Counted from the first letter of the stretch, positions 40,692-50,499 are shown. The stretch is 64,000 nt of DNA from Actinomycetes bacterium (GCA_027491335.1 JAIXWJ010000039.1:24529-88528); one strand, 5' to 3'. Program-made: numbers and translations. The notes: generated from the letters alone by a model not told the origin.

Positions 40692-41627
40692 TCACTCCTC
40701 CAACGAACGTCCGGTCAGACGCAAGAAGACGTCCTCCAACGAGCTTCGTCGAACCAACGAACTCTCCGGGGTGAGACCACGAACGTTCACCTCGCGCAAT
40801 GCCGCTTCACCATCGTCGGCGTACACCAACACGCGATCGGCCAACACCTCGAGGCGATCACCGATTCCCGCGAGACGACCTTCGTACTCGGCGTTGCGTC
40901 CGGCACCGAAACGAAGCTCCAACACCTCGCGGGTGGAGTAACGCGTGATGAGATCACGCGGCGACCCCTCGGCCACGATCCGTCCGGCGTCCATGACCAC
41001 CAAGCGATCGCACAACTGCTCGGCCTCGTCCATGTAGTGCGTGGTCAACACGAGTGTCACACCCTGTTGCTTGAGGCGATACAAGCGGTCCCACAGAATG
41101 TGACGGGCCTGTGGATCGAGCCCGGTGGTGGGTTCGTCGAGAAGGAACATCTCTGGGCGATTCATCAACCCACGGGCGATGGTCAACCGCCTCTTCATGC
41201 CGCCGCTCAACGAGTCCACGCGACCGGACGAACGATCGGAGAGCTGAACGAAGTCCAACAACTCCTTGGCCCGCGACACGCACTCCGCGCGCGGGATGTC
41301 GAAGTACCGGCCGTACACGATGAGGTTGTCGAGCAAGGTGAGTTCACCGTCGAGGTTGTCGGCCTGAGGCACGACCCCGAGTCGATTCCTGATCTCGCTG
41401 CCGTGCGTCGCCGGATCGAGGCCGAAGATCTCCAACGTTCCCGACGTGATGGGCGAAACACCGGCGATCATGCGCATGGTGCTCGACTTGCCGGCTCCGT
41501 TGGGGCCGAGAAAGCCGAACGACTCACCAGGCCGCACGTCGACATCGATGCCCCGCACGGCTTCGAACTCACCGAACTTCTTCGTGAGTGAGCGGGCGCG
41601 GATCACCGGTTGTTCGTTCGCGGTCAC
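40692..41627 (-). CDS. ABC transporter ATP-binding protein (DrrA/NodI-like)
   Basis: The 311-residue ATPase has Walker A GPNGAGKSS, a Q-loop, the signature LSGGMKRRL, Walker B MFLLDEPTTGLD and a switch His in LTTHYMDEAEQ. It starts with GTG and is first in a three-gene exporter operon. The C-terminal ~80 residues are the regulatory extension common in DrrA-type proteins. Confidence 0.93.
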   Translation of the reverse strand: MTANEQPVIRARSLTKKFGEFEAVRGIDVDVRPGESFGFLGPNGAGKSSTMRMIAGVSPITSGTLEIFGLDPATHGSEIRNRLGVVPQADNLDGELTLLDNLIVYGRYFDIPRAECVSRAKELLDFVQLSDRSSGRVDSLSGGMKRRLTIARGLMNRPEMFLLDEPTTGLDPQARHILWDRLYRLKQQGVTLVLTTHYMDEAEQLCDRLVVMDAGRIVAEGSPRDLITRYSTREVLELRFGAGRNAEYEGRLAGIGDRLEVLADRVLVYADDGEAALREVNVRGLTPESSLVRRSSLEDVFLRLTGRSLEE

Positions 41628-41677
41628 CGGATCACACTACTTCGGACGACTTCGGCATCGATGAGTAGATTCATGTC

Positions 41678-42187
41678 ATGAACGAAAACGGTGTCGTGAC
41701 GAATGCCGACGTCATCGTTCGCGACATGACTCTCGACGATCTGAACGTCGTGCACGCCATCAACGAGGAGAACGTTCCCGCCGTCGGACAGGAGACCTTC
41801 GAGGATCTGCGCGCCATCTTCGAGGTCTGTTCCATCAACCTGGTCGCCGAGATCGACGGTCGGGTGCGGGGCTTCTGCATGGTGATGCCACCGAGCACGG
41901 ACTACTCCAGTCCGAATTACCTCTACTTCTGCGAGCGGCACGCGGATTTCGTGTATCTGGATCGGGTGGCCATCACGGCCGACGCGCAAGGACGTGGCAT
42001 CGGGCCGATGCTCTACCGCGAAGTCGAGCGACGGTCCACCGCTCCCTGGTTCGCTCTCGAGGTGAACGTGAAGCCACCCAACGAGGGATCGATGAGATTC
42101 CACGCACGGGAGGGGTTCGTCGAGGTCGATCGACTGGAGACGCGACCGGGCAAGATCGTCAGCCTGATGATGAAGCCCCTTCGCTGA
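41678..42187 (+). CDS. GNAT-family N-acetyltransferase
   Basis: The 169-residue protein has the acetyl-CoA-binding motif VAITADAQGRGIGPMLYREVE and a C-terminal ALEVNVKPPNEGSMRFH motif typical of GNAT proteins. The acceptor amine is unknown. It is a single gene divergent from the ABC exporter, 50 bases from its GTG, and convergent with the amidase. Confidence 0.88.
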   Translation: MNENGVVTNADVIVRDMTLDDLNVVHAINEENVPAVGQETFEDLRAIFEVCSINLVAEIDGRVRGFCMVMPPSTDYSSPNYLYFCERHADFVYLDRVAITADAQGRGIGPMLYREVERRSTAPWFALEVNVKPPNEGSMRFHAREGFVEVDRLETRPGKIVSLMMKPLR

Positions 42188-42196
42188 GGGGCACCC

Positions 42197-42967
42197 TCAG
42201 CGGCGATCCTGCAGAAAGCGAAAGCGGTCGCGAACCGCGATCACTTCGTCGGCCGAGACGTCGGCGTAGAGAGTCGTCTCGCCGGCATCCGTGCCGTCGG
42301 CGAGCAGATCGCCGTTCGGACCGAAGATCTTGCTGTCACCCGAGTACGCCAACGAACCGCCTTCGCCCACGCGGTTGCAGCCGATGACGTAGGCCTGGTT
42401 CTCGATGGCCCGCGCGCGCAGCAATGACATCCAGTGTTCGCGCCGCGACACGGGCCAATTCGCCGGCACCAGGTACACGTCGGTGTCGAGAGCCAGTCGC
42501 CAGAACTCGTCGGCGAAACGCAGGTCGTAACACACGAACAAGCTGACCCGAAGTCCATCGATATCGATGGTGACGAGTTCGTCTCCGGGCCGAACGTGTC
42601 GATCCTCGCCGCCGTAGGTGAAGGGGTGGATCTTGCGATATCGGTCGACGCGACCATCGGGACGTGCCACCACGAAGGTGTTCGCCGGTCGGTGATCACT
42701 GGTGGAATCGGACCCGAGTTCGGGACAAGTTCCGGCCACCACCACCGAGTACTTCGATGCCATGTCGCGCAGGAAGCGCGAGGACGGACCATCGAAGGGT
42801 TCCGCGAAGCGGGGATCCTCGACGGCGAAGCCGGTGGAAAACGTTTCGGAGAGCAACACGAAGCCAGCTCCGCGCGCCGCCGCTTCGGCGATTCGTGGTT
42901 CGAGTCGAGCGAAGTTGGTTTCGCGATCGCACCACGCGATGTCGTGCTGAATGGCGGCGAACTTCAT
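42197..42967 (-). CDS. Carbon-nitrogen hydrolase, probable omega-amidase
   Basis: The 256-residue nitrilase-superfamily enzyme has the Glu-Lys-Cys triad at Glu41 (LLSETFSTGF), Lys112 (RYRKIHPF) and Cys146 (FVCYDLRF). Omega-amidase hydrolyses alpha-ketoglutaramate or alpha-ketosuccinamate, the products of glutamine/asparagine transamination. The aminotransferase gene ends as this one begins (TGATG), and this enzyme pair is a known functional couple (glutamine transaminase K/omega-amidase; also the end of methionine salvage). A GTG at 42970 is an alternative start. Confidence 0.85.
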   Translation of the reverse strand: MKFAAIQHDIAWCDRETNFARLEPRIAEAAARGAGFVLLSETFSTGFAVEDPRFAEPFDGPSSRFLRDMASKYSVVVAGTCPELGSDSTSDHRPANTFVVARPDGRVDRYRKIHPFTYGGEDRHVRPGDELVTIDIDGLRVSLFVCYDLRFADEFWRLALDTDVYLVPANWPVSRREHWMSLLRARAIENQAYVIGCNRVGEGGSLAYSGDSKIFGPNGDLLADGTDAGETTLYADVSADEVIAVRDRFRFLQDRR

Positions 42968-44163
42968 CACACGGCTCCCATCAGTCGCTCGACCGCTTCG
43001 TCGATGACCTCGTCGCGTTTGCAGAAGGCGAATCGCACCAGATGTCGACCCTCGCTCTCATGCGCGCGATCGTAGAAGACCACGTTCGGGATGCCCACCA
43101 CTCCGCACCGATCGGGAAGTTCGCGACAGAACGCGTAACCATCTCCGTCCCCACGCAACGGCCGAATGTCGACGGTGACGAAGTACGTGCCTCTCGGTTC
43201 GTACGCTTCGAAGCCGGCCGCCGTGAGACCCCTCATCAATCGGTCCCGCTTGCGTTGCAGATCGTTGGCGAGGTCTCTGAAGTACTCGTCGGGAAGTCTG
43301 AGACCCACCGCGATGGCGGGCTGGAACGGACCCGACGACACGTAGGTGAGGAACTGCTTGGCCGCCCGCGCCGCGGCCACCAGTTTCGCCGGACCACAGA
43401 TCCAACCAACCTTCCAGCCGGTGGTGTTGAACGTCTTGCCTCCGCTGCTGATCACCAACGTGCGTTCCCACATTCCGGGCAGAGTCGCGATCGAAACGTG
43501 CTCGGCGTCGTCGTACACCAAATGCTCGTACACCTCGTCGGACACCACGATGAGATCGTGTTCGATGGCCAGATCGGCGATGGCGCGCAGTTCGTCGCGA
43601 TCGAGAACCGCTCCGGTGGGATTGTGCGGAGTGTTGAGCAGGATCATTCGCGTCCGTGGTGTGATGGCCGCGCGAAACGCGTCGACATCCAGTCGATACG
43701 ACGGCGGGCGCAACGTGACGGGCCGCGTGATCGCACCGGCCAAGGCGATGCACGCCTGATAGCTGTCGTACATGGGTTCGAGCAGAACGACCTCGTCACC
43801 GGCCTCCAGAATGCCCAGCAATGCTCCGGCCAGTGCCTCGGTGGCGCCGGCCGTGACGAGCACCTCGCCGTCGGGGTCGTACCCAAGGCCGTGAAAGCGA
43901 TGCTGGTGCTCGGAGATGGCCGCACGGAGGTCGGCGACACCCGGACCGGGCGGGTACTGGTTCTGTCCCGAGCGGATGGCGTCCATCGCCGCTTCCAGAA
44001 CCGCCGGCGGTCCGTCGTAATCGGGGAAACCCTGACCCAGGTTGATGGCCCCCTTCTCGGTGGCCAGCGCCGTCATCTCGGCGAAGATCGTCGAGCCGAA
44101 ACCACGCAGACGACTGGTGAGATACGAGTCGCGTCTCTCGACCATGTCCTGTCTCTCGACCAT
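42967..44163 (-). CDS. Class I aminotransferase (glutamine transaminase K/kynurenine or methionine aminotransferase type)
   Basis: The 398-residue PLP enzyme has the fold type I landmarks: INLGQGFPDYDGP, NTPHNPTGAVLD, and the PLP lysine in SSGGKTFNTTGWKVGW. Sequence style matches the GTK/KAT and MtnE group that uses glutamine or aromatic/sulfur amino acids with 2-oxo acids. Pairing with omega-amidase makes transamination with Gln irreversible. The start region holds an 18-base tandem duplication (44133-44168), giving two possible ATGs, 44163 and 44145. Confidence 0.88.
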   Translation of the reverse strand: MVERQDMVERRDSYLTSRLRGFGSTIFAEMTALATEKGAINLGQGFPDYDGPPAVLEAAMDAIRSGQNQYPPGPGVADLRAAISEHQHRFHGLGYDPDGEVLVTAGATEALAGALLGILEAGDEVVLLEPMYDSYQACIALAGAITRPVTLRPPSYRLDVDAFRAAITPRTRMILLNTPHNPTGAVLDRDELRAIADLAIEHDLIVVSDEVYEHLVYDDAEHVSIATLPGMWERTLVISSGGKTFNTTGWKVGWICGPAKLVAAARAAKQFLTYVSSGPFQPAIAVGLRLPDEYFRDLANDLQRKRDRLMRGLTAAGFEAYEPRGTYFVTVDIRPLRGDGDGYAFCRELPDRCGVVGIPNVVFYDRAHESEGRHLVRFAFCKRDEVIDEAVERLMGAV

Positions 44164-44189
44164 GTCGCAAGGCTAGGCGCGCGCGGGCG

Positions 44190-44936
44190 TCAGCCGAGAT
44201 CCGATTCGACGGCGTCGAGCAAACCACTCGCACCGAAACGGAAGGTCTCCGGGGTGGCCCAATCCCGCCCCATGATCCGATCGGCCATGGCGAGGTAACG
44301 GGCGGCCTCGTCGACGGTGCGAATTCCGCCCGACGGCTTGATGCCCACGCGTCGATCGATGCGAGGCGACTCCCTCAGTACCGACAGCATCGTCTCCACC
44401 GCTTCGGGTGTGGCCGACACCGGTGTCTTGCCGGTGGAGGTCTTGATGAAGTCGGCGCCCGATGCCACCGCCAAGCGCGCGGCCCGGTCCACGAGGTCAC
44501 GATCTCGCAGTTCACCGGTCTCCAGGATCACCTTGAGCAATTGGTTCTCGGGAAGCGTTTCCTTCACTTTGGCCACCATGTGCACCACGGCCCGATCGCC
44601 TTCGTCATCGGACGAATCACGGAACTTCTCGTAGGGAATCACGAGGTCGATCTCGTCGGCACCATCGGCGACGCAACGTTTCACCGTATCCACCACCTGG
44701 TCGACGCTGTCACGACCGTGCGGAAAGTTGACGACCGTCGCCACTCGCACATCGGTGGCGGACAACTCGCGCACCGCGCGAGACACGTACCGGGGCCACA
44801 CGCATACCGCGGCGACGTTGCCGTGCGGTCCGTGCGCTCGGGAACACAGTTCCACCACGTCGTTCTCGGAGCAATCGTCCGAGAGATTCGTGAGATCGAT
44901 CAAGCCGATCACGCGAGCGGCGACCGACGAGTTCAC
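44190..44936 (-). CDS. deoC: Deoxyribose-phosphate aldolase
   Basis: The 248-residue class I aldolase splits 2-deoxyribose-5-phosphate to glyceraldehyde-3-phosphate and acetaldehyde. The Schiff-base Lys lies in DFIKTSTGK, with VIPYEKF and GIKPSGGIRT (proton-relay Lys) also present. GTG 44936 overlaps the cdd stop by 4 bases (GTGA). With cytidine deaminase upstream this is a deoxynucleoside catabolism pair. Confidence 0.94.
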   Translation of the reverse strand: MNSSVAARVIGLIDLTNLSDDCSENDVVELCSRAHGPHGNVAAVCVWPRYVSRAVRELSATDVRVATVVNFPHGRDSVDQVVDTVKRCVADGADEIDLVIPYEKFRDSSDDEGDRAVVHMVAKVKETLPENQLLKVILETGELRDRDLVDRAARLAVASGADFIKTSTGKTPVSATPEAVETMLSVLRESPRIDRRVGIKPSGGIRTVDEAARYLAMADRIMGRDWATPETFRFGASGLLDAVESDLG

Positions 44937-45370
44937 GACACGAAGCCACTCAGGTTGTCGGGACCGAACGACGTGGGAAGCAGCCCCTCCATCGTGAACA
45001 CGGCCCTCACTCCGTCGGGGCCACAGGCGTAGATCGGTGTGTCGAGAGCGGCGAACTCACGAACGCGCTGACGGCACCCTCCACAACAGGTTCCCACCTC
45101 GATGCTGTCGCAGATGGTGAGCAACACGGCGATCTCCGTTTCACCGGCCGCGACCATGGCCGCGATCGCTCCCGCCTCGGCGCAACTTCCCACCGGGTAC
45201 GCCGCGTTCTCGACGTTGCATCCGGCGTGAATGCGACCCGCGGGAGTGAGAATCGCGGCGCCCACCGGAAAATGCGAATACGGTGCGTACGCGTTTCGCT
45301 GCACGGCCATGGCCGCCGCGAACAACTCGGGCACTCGATGCGACTCGGGAAATCCGTTGATGTTCGACAT
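44933..45370 (-). CDS. cdd: Cytidine deaminase
   Basis: The 145-residue tetrameric-type enzyme deaminates (deoxy)cytidine. Zinc ligands and the catalytic Glu are seen as Cys51-x2-Glu54 (AGCNVENAAYP) and Cys96-x2-Cys99 (CCGGCRQ), the second motif having Cys in place of the usual Pro before the first ligand. It heads a coupled pair with deoC for salvage and catabolism of pyrimidine deoxynucleosides. Confidence 0.94.
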   Translation of the reverse strand: MSNINGFPESHRVPELFAAAMAVQRNAYAPYSHFPVGAAILTPAGRIHAGCNVENAAYPVGSCAEAGAIAAMVAAGETEIAVLLTICDSIEVGTCCGGCRQRVREFAALDTPIYACGPDGVRAVFTMEGLLPTSFGPDNLSGFVS

Positions 45371-45454
45371 GTCGACTCCTTCGATGGAGGTTCCGCGATA
45401 CCGACCCTCGTCCGAAACTCTACGTCACGAGCGCACGAGGCCGTTCGTCGATGA

Positions 45455-46228
45455 ATGCTCGCGCGTGTCTCCATTGTGCGAACATGGATGATGCGCCGCA
45501 GTCTGCTGAGCATCTGGAGTTGGTTCGCTCTCGGTGTCATCGTCATCATCTGGACCCCTCTGGTCGCCATCGTGTGGCTCGTCACCACTCCGTTCGACAA
45601 GGGTCGATACGCCACCGGCTACGTGTTTCGACGTCTCTGCGTCGTTCACCGAGCCCTCACTCCGATGTGGAAGTTCCACACCAGCGGACAGCTGCCCAAG
45701 AACAAGCGAAATCCGTACGTGATGGTGTCCAACCACGAGAGCTTCGTCGACATGCTCCTCATCAGCCATCTGAAGATCGAGATGAAGTGGTTGAGCAAGA
45801 AGTCGATCTTCAACATTCCGTTGGTCGGATGGATGATGAAGATGTCCGGCGACATCTCCTTGGTTCGCGGGGATCGGTCCAGTGGTTCGGCCGCTTTCGA
45901 ACTGTGCAAGACCTGGCTGGACCGAAAGATGTCGGTGATGATTTTCCCCGAGGGCACCCGAAGCGCCGACGGTGAGATGCGCGCGTTCAAGGACGGAGCG
46001 TTCCGTCTGGCCATCGAGACCGGCACTCCGATCCTTCCGATGGCGGTGCATGGCACGCGCTCGGCTCTTCGCAAGCACGACTGGCGTCTCGGTGACTCCA
46101 CGGCCGAGGTACGGGTTCTCGCTCCGATCGAAACCACCGGCATGACCGAGGCCGACGTTCCCGTTTTGCGCGACCGCGTTCGTGAATTGATCGCCCACGA
46201 GATCATGTTGATGCGGGCCAACGACTGA
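45455..46228 (+). CDS. plsC: 1-acyl-sn-glycerol-3-phosphate acyltransferase
   Basis: The 257-residue membrane enzyme has an N-terminal span (WSWFALGVIVIIWTPLVAIV), the acyltransferase motif NHESFVD and FPEGTRS, which make the active site and bind the glycerol phosphate. It makes phosphatidic acid from lysophosphatidic acid. Starts at 45455 or 45488 are both possible. It stands alone and divergent from cdd. Confidence 0.91.
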   Translation: MLARVSIVRTWMMRRSLLSIWSWFALGVIVIIWTPLVAIVWLVTTPFDKGRYATGYVFRRLCVVHRALTPMWKFHTSGQLPKNKRNPYVMVSNHESFVDMLLISHLKIEMKWLSKKSIFNIPLVGWMMKMSGDISLVRGDRSSGSAAFELCKTWLDRKMSVMIFPEGTRSADGEMRAFKDGAFRLAIETGTPILPMAVHGTRSALRKHDWRLGDSTAEVRVLAPIETTGMTEADVPVLRDRVRELIAHEIMLMRAND

Positions 46229-46290
46229 CTCGAGTCGCCGAATCGAGTCAGCGAATCGAGTCAACGAATCAAGTCAGCAATTCGGGTCCG

Positions 46291-46749
46291 TCAACGTCCG
46301 GAGTGACCGAAACCTCCGCCGCGGTCGTCACCTTCGAGCGCATCCACTTCCTGCCAACGCACTTCCATGACCGCTTGCACCACCAACTGAGCGATGCGAT
46401 CTCCGCGTTGCACGTGATAGTCGTGCGTCGGGTCGGTGTTGAGCAACACCACCTTGATCTCGCCGCGGTACGCGCAATCGATGAGACCGGGACTGTTCAC
46501 CACCGAAATGCCGTGCTTCAACGCCAGACCACTACGGGGAAGAACGAACCCGGCGTATCCACGGGGAAGTGCCAACGCGATACCCGTGGGCACCAACTCC
46601 CGGCCACCCGCGGCACGGACCACGGCGTCGTGACGCGCCAGCAAGTCGAGGCCGGCATCGCCGGAATGTGCGTACACCGGCAACTCGAGGTCGGGGTCCA
46701 GACGTACCACGGGCACATGCACGGCACCGGTCGGTTCGTGCGAGGTCAT
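46291..46749 (-). CDS. dut: dUTP diphosphatase
   Basis: The 152-residue trimeric dUTPase hydrolyses dUTP to dUMP. The five family motifs are visible, including SGDAGLDL, PRSGLALKHGISVVNSPG, GEIKVVLLN, RGDRIAQLVV and the flexible C-terminal GGGFGHSG. ATG 46749 is chosen because more 5' in-frame codons overlap the divergent orn gene. It prevents uracil misincorporation; no operon partner is evident. Confidence 0.95.
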   Translation of the reverse strand: MTSHEPTGAVHVPVVRLDPDLELPVYAHSGDAGLDLLARHDAVVRAAGGRELVPTGIALALPRGYAGFVLPRSGLALKHGISVVNSPGLIDCAYRGEIKVVLLNTDPTHDYHVQRGDRIAQLVVQAVMEVRWQEVDALEGDDRGGGFGHSGR

Positions 46750-46801
46750 GAGTGAAAGATAGCAATGGGTCGCACCACACCCATGGCGTAAGGTCTGAGC
46801 C

Positions 46802-47347
46802 GTGCTCGTGTGGATGGATCTGGAGATGACGGGGCTCGACCCCGACACCAACGTCATCGTCGAGATCGCCACCATCATCACCGATGACCAACTCAACGTG
46901 GTCGCCGAGGGGCCCGACATCGTCATTCATCAACCCGACGACGTGTTGGCCCGCATGGACCCGTTCGTGGTCGACATGCACACCAAGTCCGGTCTTCTCG
47001 ACGCCATCAAGGCTTCCACGATCGGTCTCGAAGAGGCTGGCCAACGAACACTGGCGTTCATCAAGAGCCACGTACCCGAGGCCCGAACCGTTCCACTGTG
47101 CGGCAACTCCATCGGCACCGATCGGCGTTTCCTGGCTCGGTATCTCCCCGAGATCGAGAATCACCTGCACTATCGCAGCGTCGACGTCAGCACCATCAAG
47201 GAATTGGTGAAGCGCTGGTATCCCGGTGCCGACACCAAGCGGCCGTTCAAGGCTGGCAACCATCGGGCGTTGGGCGACGTGCACGAGAGCATCGCGGAGT
47301 TGCGCTTCTATCGCGAGCGCGTCTTCGTCGCCGTCGATCAGGGATAG
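46802..47347 (+). CDS. orn: Oligoribonuclease
   Basis: The 181-residue DEDDh exonuclease degrades short RNA down to mononucleotides. It starts with GTG and the first motif LVWMDLEMTGLDP; the later GNSIGTDRRFL and NHRALGDVHESIAELRFY complete the four acids and the catalytic His. Length and motifs fit Orn exactly. Confidence 0.96.
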   Translation: MLVWMDLEMTGLDPDTNVIVEIATIITDDQLNVVAEGPDIVIHQPDDVLARMDPFVVDMHTKSGLLDAIKASTIGLEEAGQRTLAFIKSHVPEARTVPLCGNSIGTDRRFLARYLPEIENHLHYRSVDVSTIKELVKRWYPGADTKRPFKAGNHRALGDVHESIAELRFYRERVFVAVDQG

Positions 47348-47380
47348 GTCCGGGACGACCCCGACCACTACCCTCGTCTC

Positions 47381-48460
47381 GTGACCACGCCCGCGCCCCG
47401 CCCTCCGAAACAGGAGCAGTTGCCGGCCAGTGACCAGATCCTCGAGATCGCGCCGGGCGTGTTGCGAACCCAGCTCCCCATCTCGATTCCCGGACTCGGA
47501 CACGTGAACATGTACGTGTTGGAGGACGAACGAGGCGTCGCGGTGGTGGACCCCGGTCTGCCCGACAAGAACAGCTACGCCATGGTCAAGCGTCGCCTCC
47601 AACAAGTCGGTGTGCCACTGAAGAACGTCCACACCGTGATCGTCACCCACAGTCATCCCGATCACTTCGGCGGTGCGTACTGGTTGCGGGCCGACACCGG
47701 ATGCGACATCGTCACCCACGAACGCTTCCGCGTGTTCTGGGATCCGAGCGAACCCGACGACATCGACCTCGACGACCCATTGGCGGTGGATGGTGCTTCG
47801 GCGCGCACTCCGGTGCGACGACCATGGGACCCCACCCCGTGGGGCGGGCCGTCCATGAATGTTCCGTGGCGACGTCGCGCCCGCATGGCGGTGGCCCGGC
47901 GTATTCCGCGCATGTTGCACCTACCCCGGCCAACGGTTCGTCTGCGCGATGCGCAAACGTTTCGTTTCGCTCGTCGCGAGTGGGTGGCCGTGCACACACC
48001 GGGTCACACGGCCGACCACCTGTGCTTGTTCGATCCCGAACACGGCTTGATGTTGTGCGGCGATCACGTTCTGCCCACCATCACTCCGCACATCAGCGGT
48101 CTCATGCGAGCGCACGATCCGCTGAAGTTGTTCTTCGATTCTCTCGACAAGGTGGCCGCGTTCGGACCACAAGTGACAAAGGCTTTGCCCGCCCACGGTG
48201 ACGTGTTCACCGATTTGGGTGGACGTGCCTTGGAGATCAAGGAGCATCACGTCGGACGTCTGCAGAAGCTGCGCGACGCGGCCATCGCCGAGGGTCGGCC
48301 GATGACGGTGATGGACATGTCGACCCATCTGTTCTCGCCCCGCGCCCAAGGCGGCATGGCGGACAGCGAAACGTTCGCTCACTTGGAGCATCTGCGTCTG
48401 GCGGGTGAGATGGATCGTCTCGACCGCGACGGACGTTACGAATACGTTCTGCGCGACTGA
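47381..48460 (+). CDS. Metallo-beta-lactamase-fold hydrolase
   Basis: The 359-residue protein keeps the metal motif HxHxDH as VTHSHPDHFGG, a later His in HTPGHTADHL and an Asp in LCGDHVLPTI. The C-terminal ~60 residues form the extra helical module seen in the group that includes lactonase/SoxH-like and aromatic-degradation enzymes. Substrate unknown. GTG start; it converges on the subtilase gene with 1 base between stops. Confidence 0.87.
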   Translation: MTTPAPRPPKQEQLPASDQILEIAPGVLRTQLPISIPGLGHVNMYVLEDERGVAVVDPGLPDKNSYAMVKRRLQQVGVPLKNVHTVIVTHSHPDHFGGAYWLRADTGCDIVTHERFRVFWDPSEPDDIDLDDPLAVDGASARTPVRRPWDPTPWGGPSMNVPWRRRARMAVARRIPRMLHLPRPTVRLRDAQTFRFARREWVAVHTPGHTADHLCLFDPEHGLMLCGDHVLPTITPHISGLMRAHDPLKLFFDSLDKVAAFGPQVTKALPAHGDVFTDLGGRALEIKEHHVGRLQKLRDAAIAEGRPMTVMDMSTHLFSPRAQGGMADSETFAHLEHLRLAGEMDRLDRDGRYEYVLRD

Positions 48461-48461
48461 A

Positions 48462-50420
48462 TCAGCCGCCCACGATCGCCGGATTGGACCAGTCGCTCCA
48501 CGTACTGCACGAGTTGCGGGCGTTGCAGGCCCGCACGCGGAACGTGATCGACTCGCCACGTCGCTGGGAACGAAGTTCGTACGCGTTCGAGGTGATGCGA
48601 TTCTCCGTTCCCCCGAATCGGTCGTTGCGGCGATACTCGATGCGATACTCGGCGATGCTCGCTCCGTTGTCGCGCGGTGGTGACCACGTCAGACGAACGG
48701 TGGTGCGAGAGAAACGGTCGGGGGCCGCGGCGGGGTTGGTCGGCTCACCCGGCGTACGATTCTCGTCGAATGGAACCACCGAATTGGAGGGTCGCGAGGT
48801 TCCGGAACGACCACCCGCGTTTTCAGCCACCGCGGTGAACGAGTATGCCGTTCCATTGGTGAGGCCGGTGACGGTGCAGGAGTTGTTGCGCGAATCGGTG
48901 ACCGACACCGTGCACGTGCGGCCGCTCGGAGACGACGTGAACGTGATGGTCGCGTAGTTCTGCCTGTTGTAGCCGGTCAACGATGCCGACACCGTCACCT
49001 CGCGATTGCCAGCCACCACGGAGTCGATGTCCGGCGTCGACGGGCGATTGGGCGGACGCAGAGTCGTGGTGGGACTTGGTCGGGTGGTCGGCGGAATCGT
49101 GGGCCGGGTGATCGGAACGGTCGGAGCCGTCGGAGGTGGAGGCGTGACCACTGGCCGCGTGGGCGGTGGAGCGGTGGGTGGTGCCGTGGGCAATGGTTCG
49201 GGGTTGTTCGGCGGCGTGGGTGCGGCACCGGGGACCCAGGTGGAGTCCACGTACAGCAAGCCGTTCGGTGACGCCGGGCCCACATTGGTGATCGTCCCCC
49301 GTGTGGACGCCGCGACCAAGCCACCGGCGACCTCGGTTGGTGCCGAAGTCGGCCAGGCGCTGAGATAGGCGGCCGCCACACCGGCCACGTGCGGTGCCGC
49401 CATCGACGTGCCGGAAATGGTGTTGCTGGATGCTGGTCCGCCCACCCAGGCACTGGTGATGGACGAACCCGGGGCGAACAGGTCGAGGCACGCACCGAAG
49501 TTGGAGAACGAGGACCGCTGATCGGCACTGGTGACGGAGCCCACGGTGATGGCCGACGGGGCCGACGCCGGTGATCGCCGACACGCGTCGGAGTTCTCGT
49601 TGCCCGCGGCCACCACCACGGTGATGCCATCGGCGACCGCGCGATCGACGGCGGCGTTCAAGGACACCGAGTGGGTGCCGCCGAGGCTCATGTTCAACAC
49701 GGCCGGCACGCCCGCTTGATGATGTTCGATCACCCAGTCGATTCCCGTGATCACCCCGGCGGTGGTGCCTCCGCCCAAACAATCGAGAACACGGACGGGA
49801 ACGAGTCGGGCCGCGCGAGCCACACCGAACGTGCTGCCCGCCACCGTGCCCGCGACATGGGTGCCATGTCCGTTGCAATCATCGGCGTTTCCACCGGCAG
49901 TGATCACATCGTGACCGGGGAGCAATCGGCCCGAGAAGTCGCTGTGGGTCAGGCTGATGCCGGTGTCGACGATGTACGCCGTGACCCCTTGACCCCAGCG
50001 TGGATCGACGGCGAACGACGAGTCCAGGGGGAGCACTCGTTGATCGATGCGATCCAATCCCCAGGAGGGCGGGACCTCCGATGTGCGCACCACCTTGTTC
50101 GCCTCGATCCGCAACACTCGGGGATCGCGGCGCAGTTGTGTGACGTGCATTGGGGTGAGATCGACAATGACACCGTTGAACACCGAGTCCAGAACCTCGG
50201 TGACCACTCCGCCACCCGCCATCATGCGATTTCGAAAAAGCTGAGCATCGTTCGCCGAGCGCAAGGTGACGATGTAACTGGTGGCGTTGACCGCCCGTGC
50301 CGTGGTCGCCGGCGCGACAGCGAACGTCAACGAGCTCAGAACGATGCCCACTGCCACGAGAGGTGCGACCAGGGTGCCGAACATCGGGCGTCTACGGGGC
50401 GCTCCACTCACGTTGGTCAC
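48462..50420 (-). CDS. Secreted S8 serine protease with fibronectin type III domains
   Basis: The 652-residue protein has a signal peptide (to about residue 43), an I9-type propeptide (about 46-112) and a subtilase domain with Asp152 (YIVDTG), His185 (NGHGTHVAG), an oxyanion Asn (AAGNENS) and Ser339 (SGTSMAAPH). A Pro/Thr-rich linker then leads to two Fn3-like domains. It is proteinase K-like and most likely an extracellular degradative enzyme. GTG 50420 and ATG 50384 are both plausible starts. Confidence 0.9.
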   Translation of the reverse strand: MTNVSGAPRRRPMFGTLVAPLVAVGIVLSSLTFAVAPATTARAVNATSYIVTLRSANDAQLFRNRMMAGGGVVTEVLDSVFNGVIVDLTPMHVTQLRRDPRVLRIEANKVVRTSEVPPSWGLDRIDQRVLPLDSSFAVDPRWGQGVTAYIVDTGISLTHSDFSGRLLPGHDVITAGGNADDCNGHGTHVAGTVAGSTFGVARAARLVPVRVLDCLGGGTTAGVITGIDWVIEHHQAGVPAVLNMSLGGTHSVSLNAAVDRAVADGITVVVAAGNENSDACRRSPASAPSAITVGSVTSADQRSSFSNFGACLDLFAPGSSITSAWVGGPASSNTISGTSMAAPHVAGVAAAYLSAWPTSAPTEVAGGLVAASTRGTITNVGPASPNGLLYVDSTWVPGAAPTPPNNPEPLPTAPPTAPPPTRPVVTPPPPTAPTVPITRPTIPPTTRPSPTTTLRPPNRPSTPDIDSVVAGNREVTVSASLTGYNRQNYATITFTSSPSGRTCTVSVTDSRNNSCTVTGLTNGTAYSFTAVAENAGGRSGTSRPSNSVVPFDENRTPGEPTNPAAAPDRFSRTTVRLTWSPPRDNGASIAEYRIEYRRNDRFGGTENRITSNAYELRSQRRGESITFRVRACNARNSCSTWSDWSNPAIVGG

Positions 50421-50499
50421 CGTACCGCCGGGGTACGTCGGAGAAGATGCGAACGACTTATCGGTCTACCCTCCCACGGGTGAACGCACGTGGCAGGCT

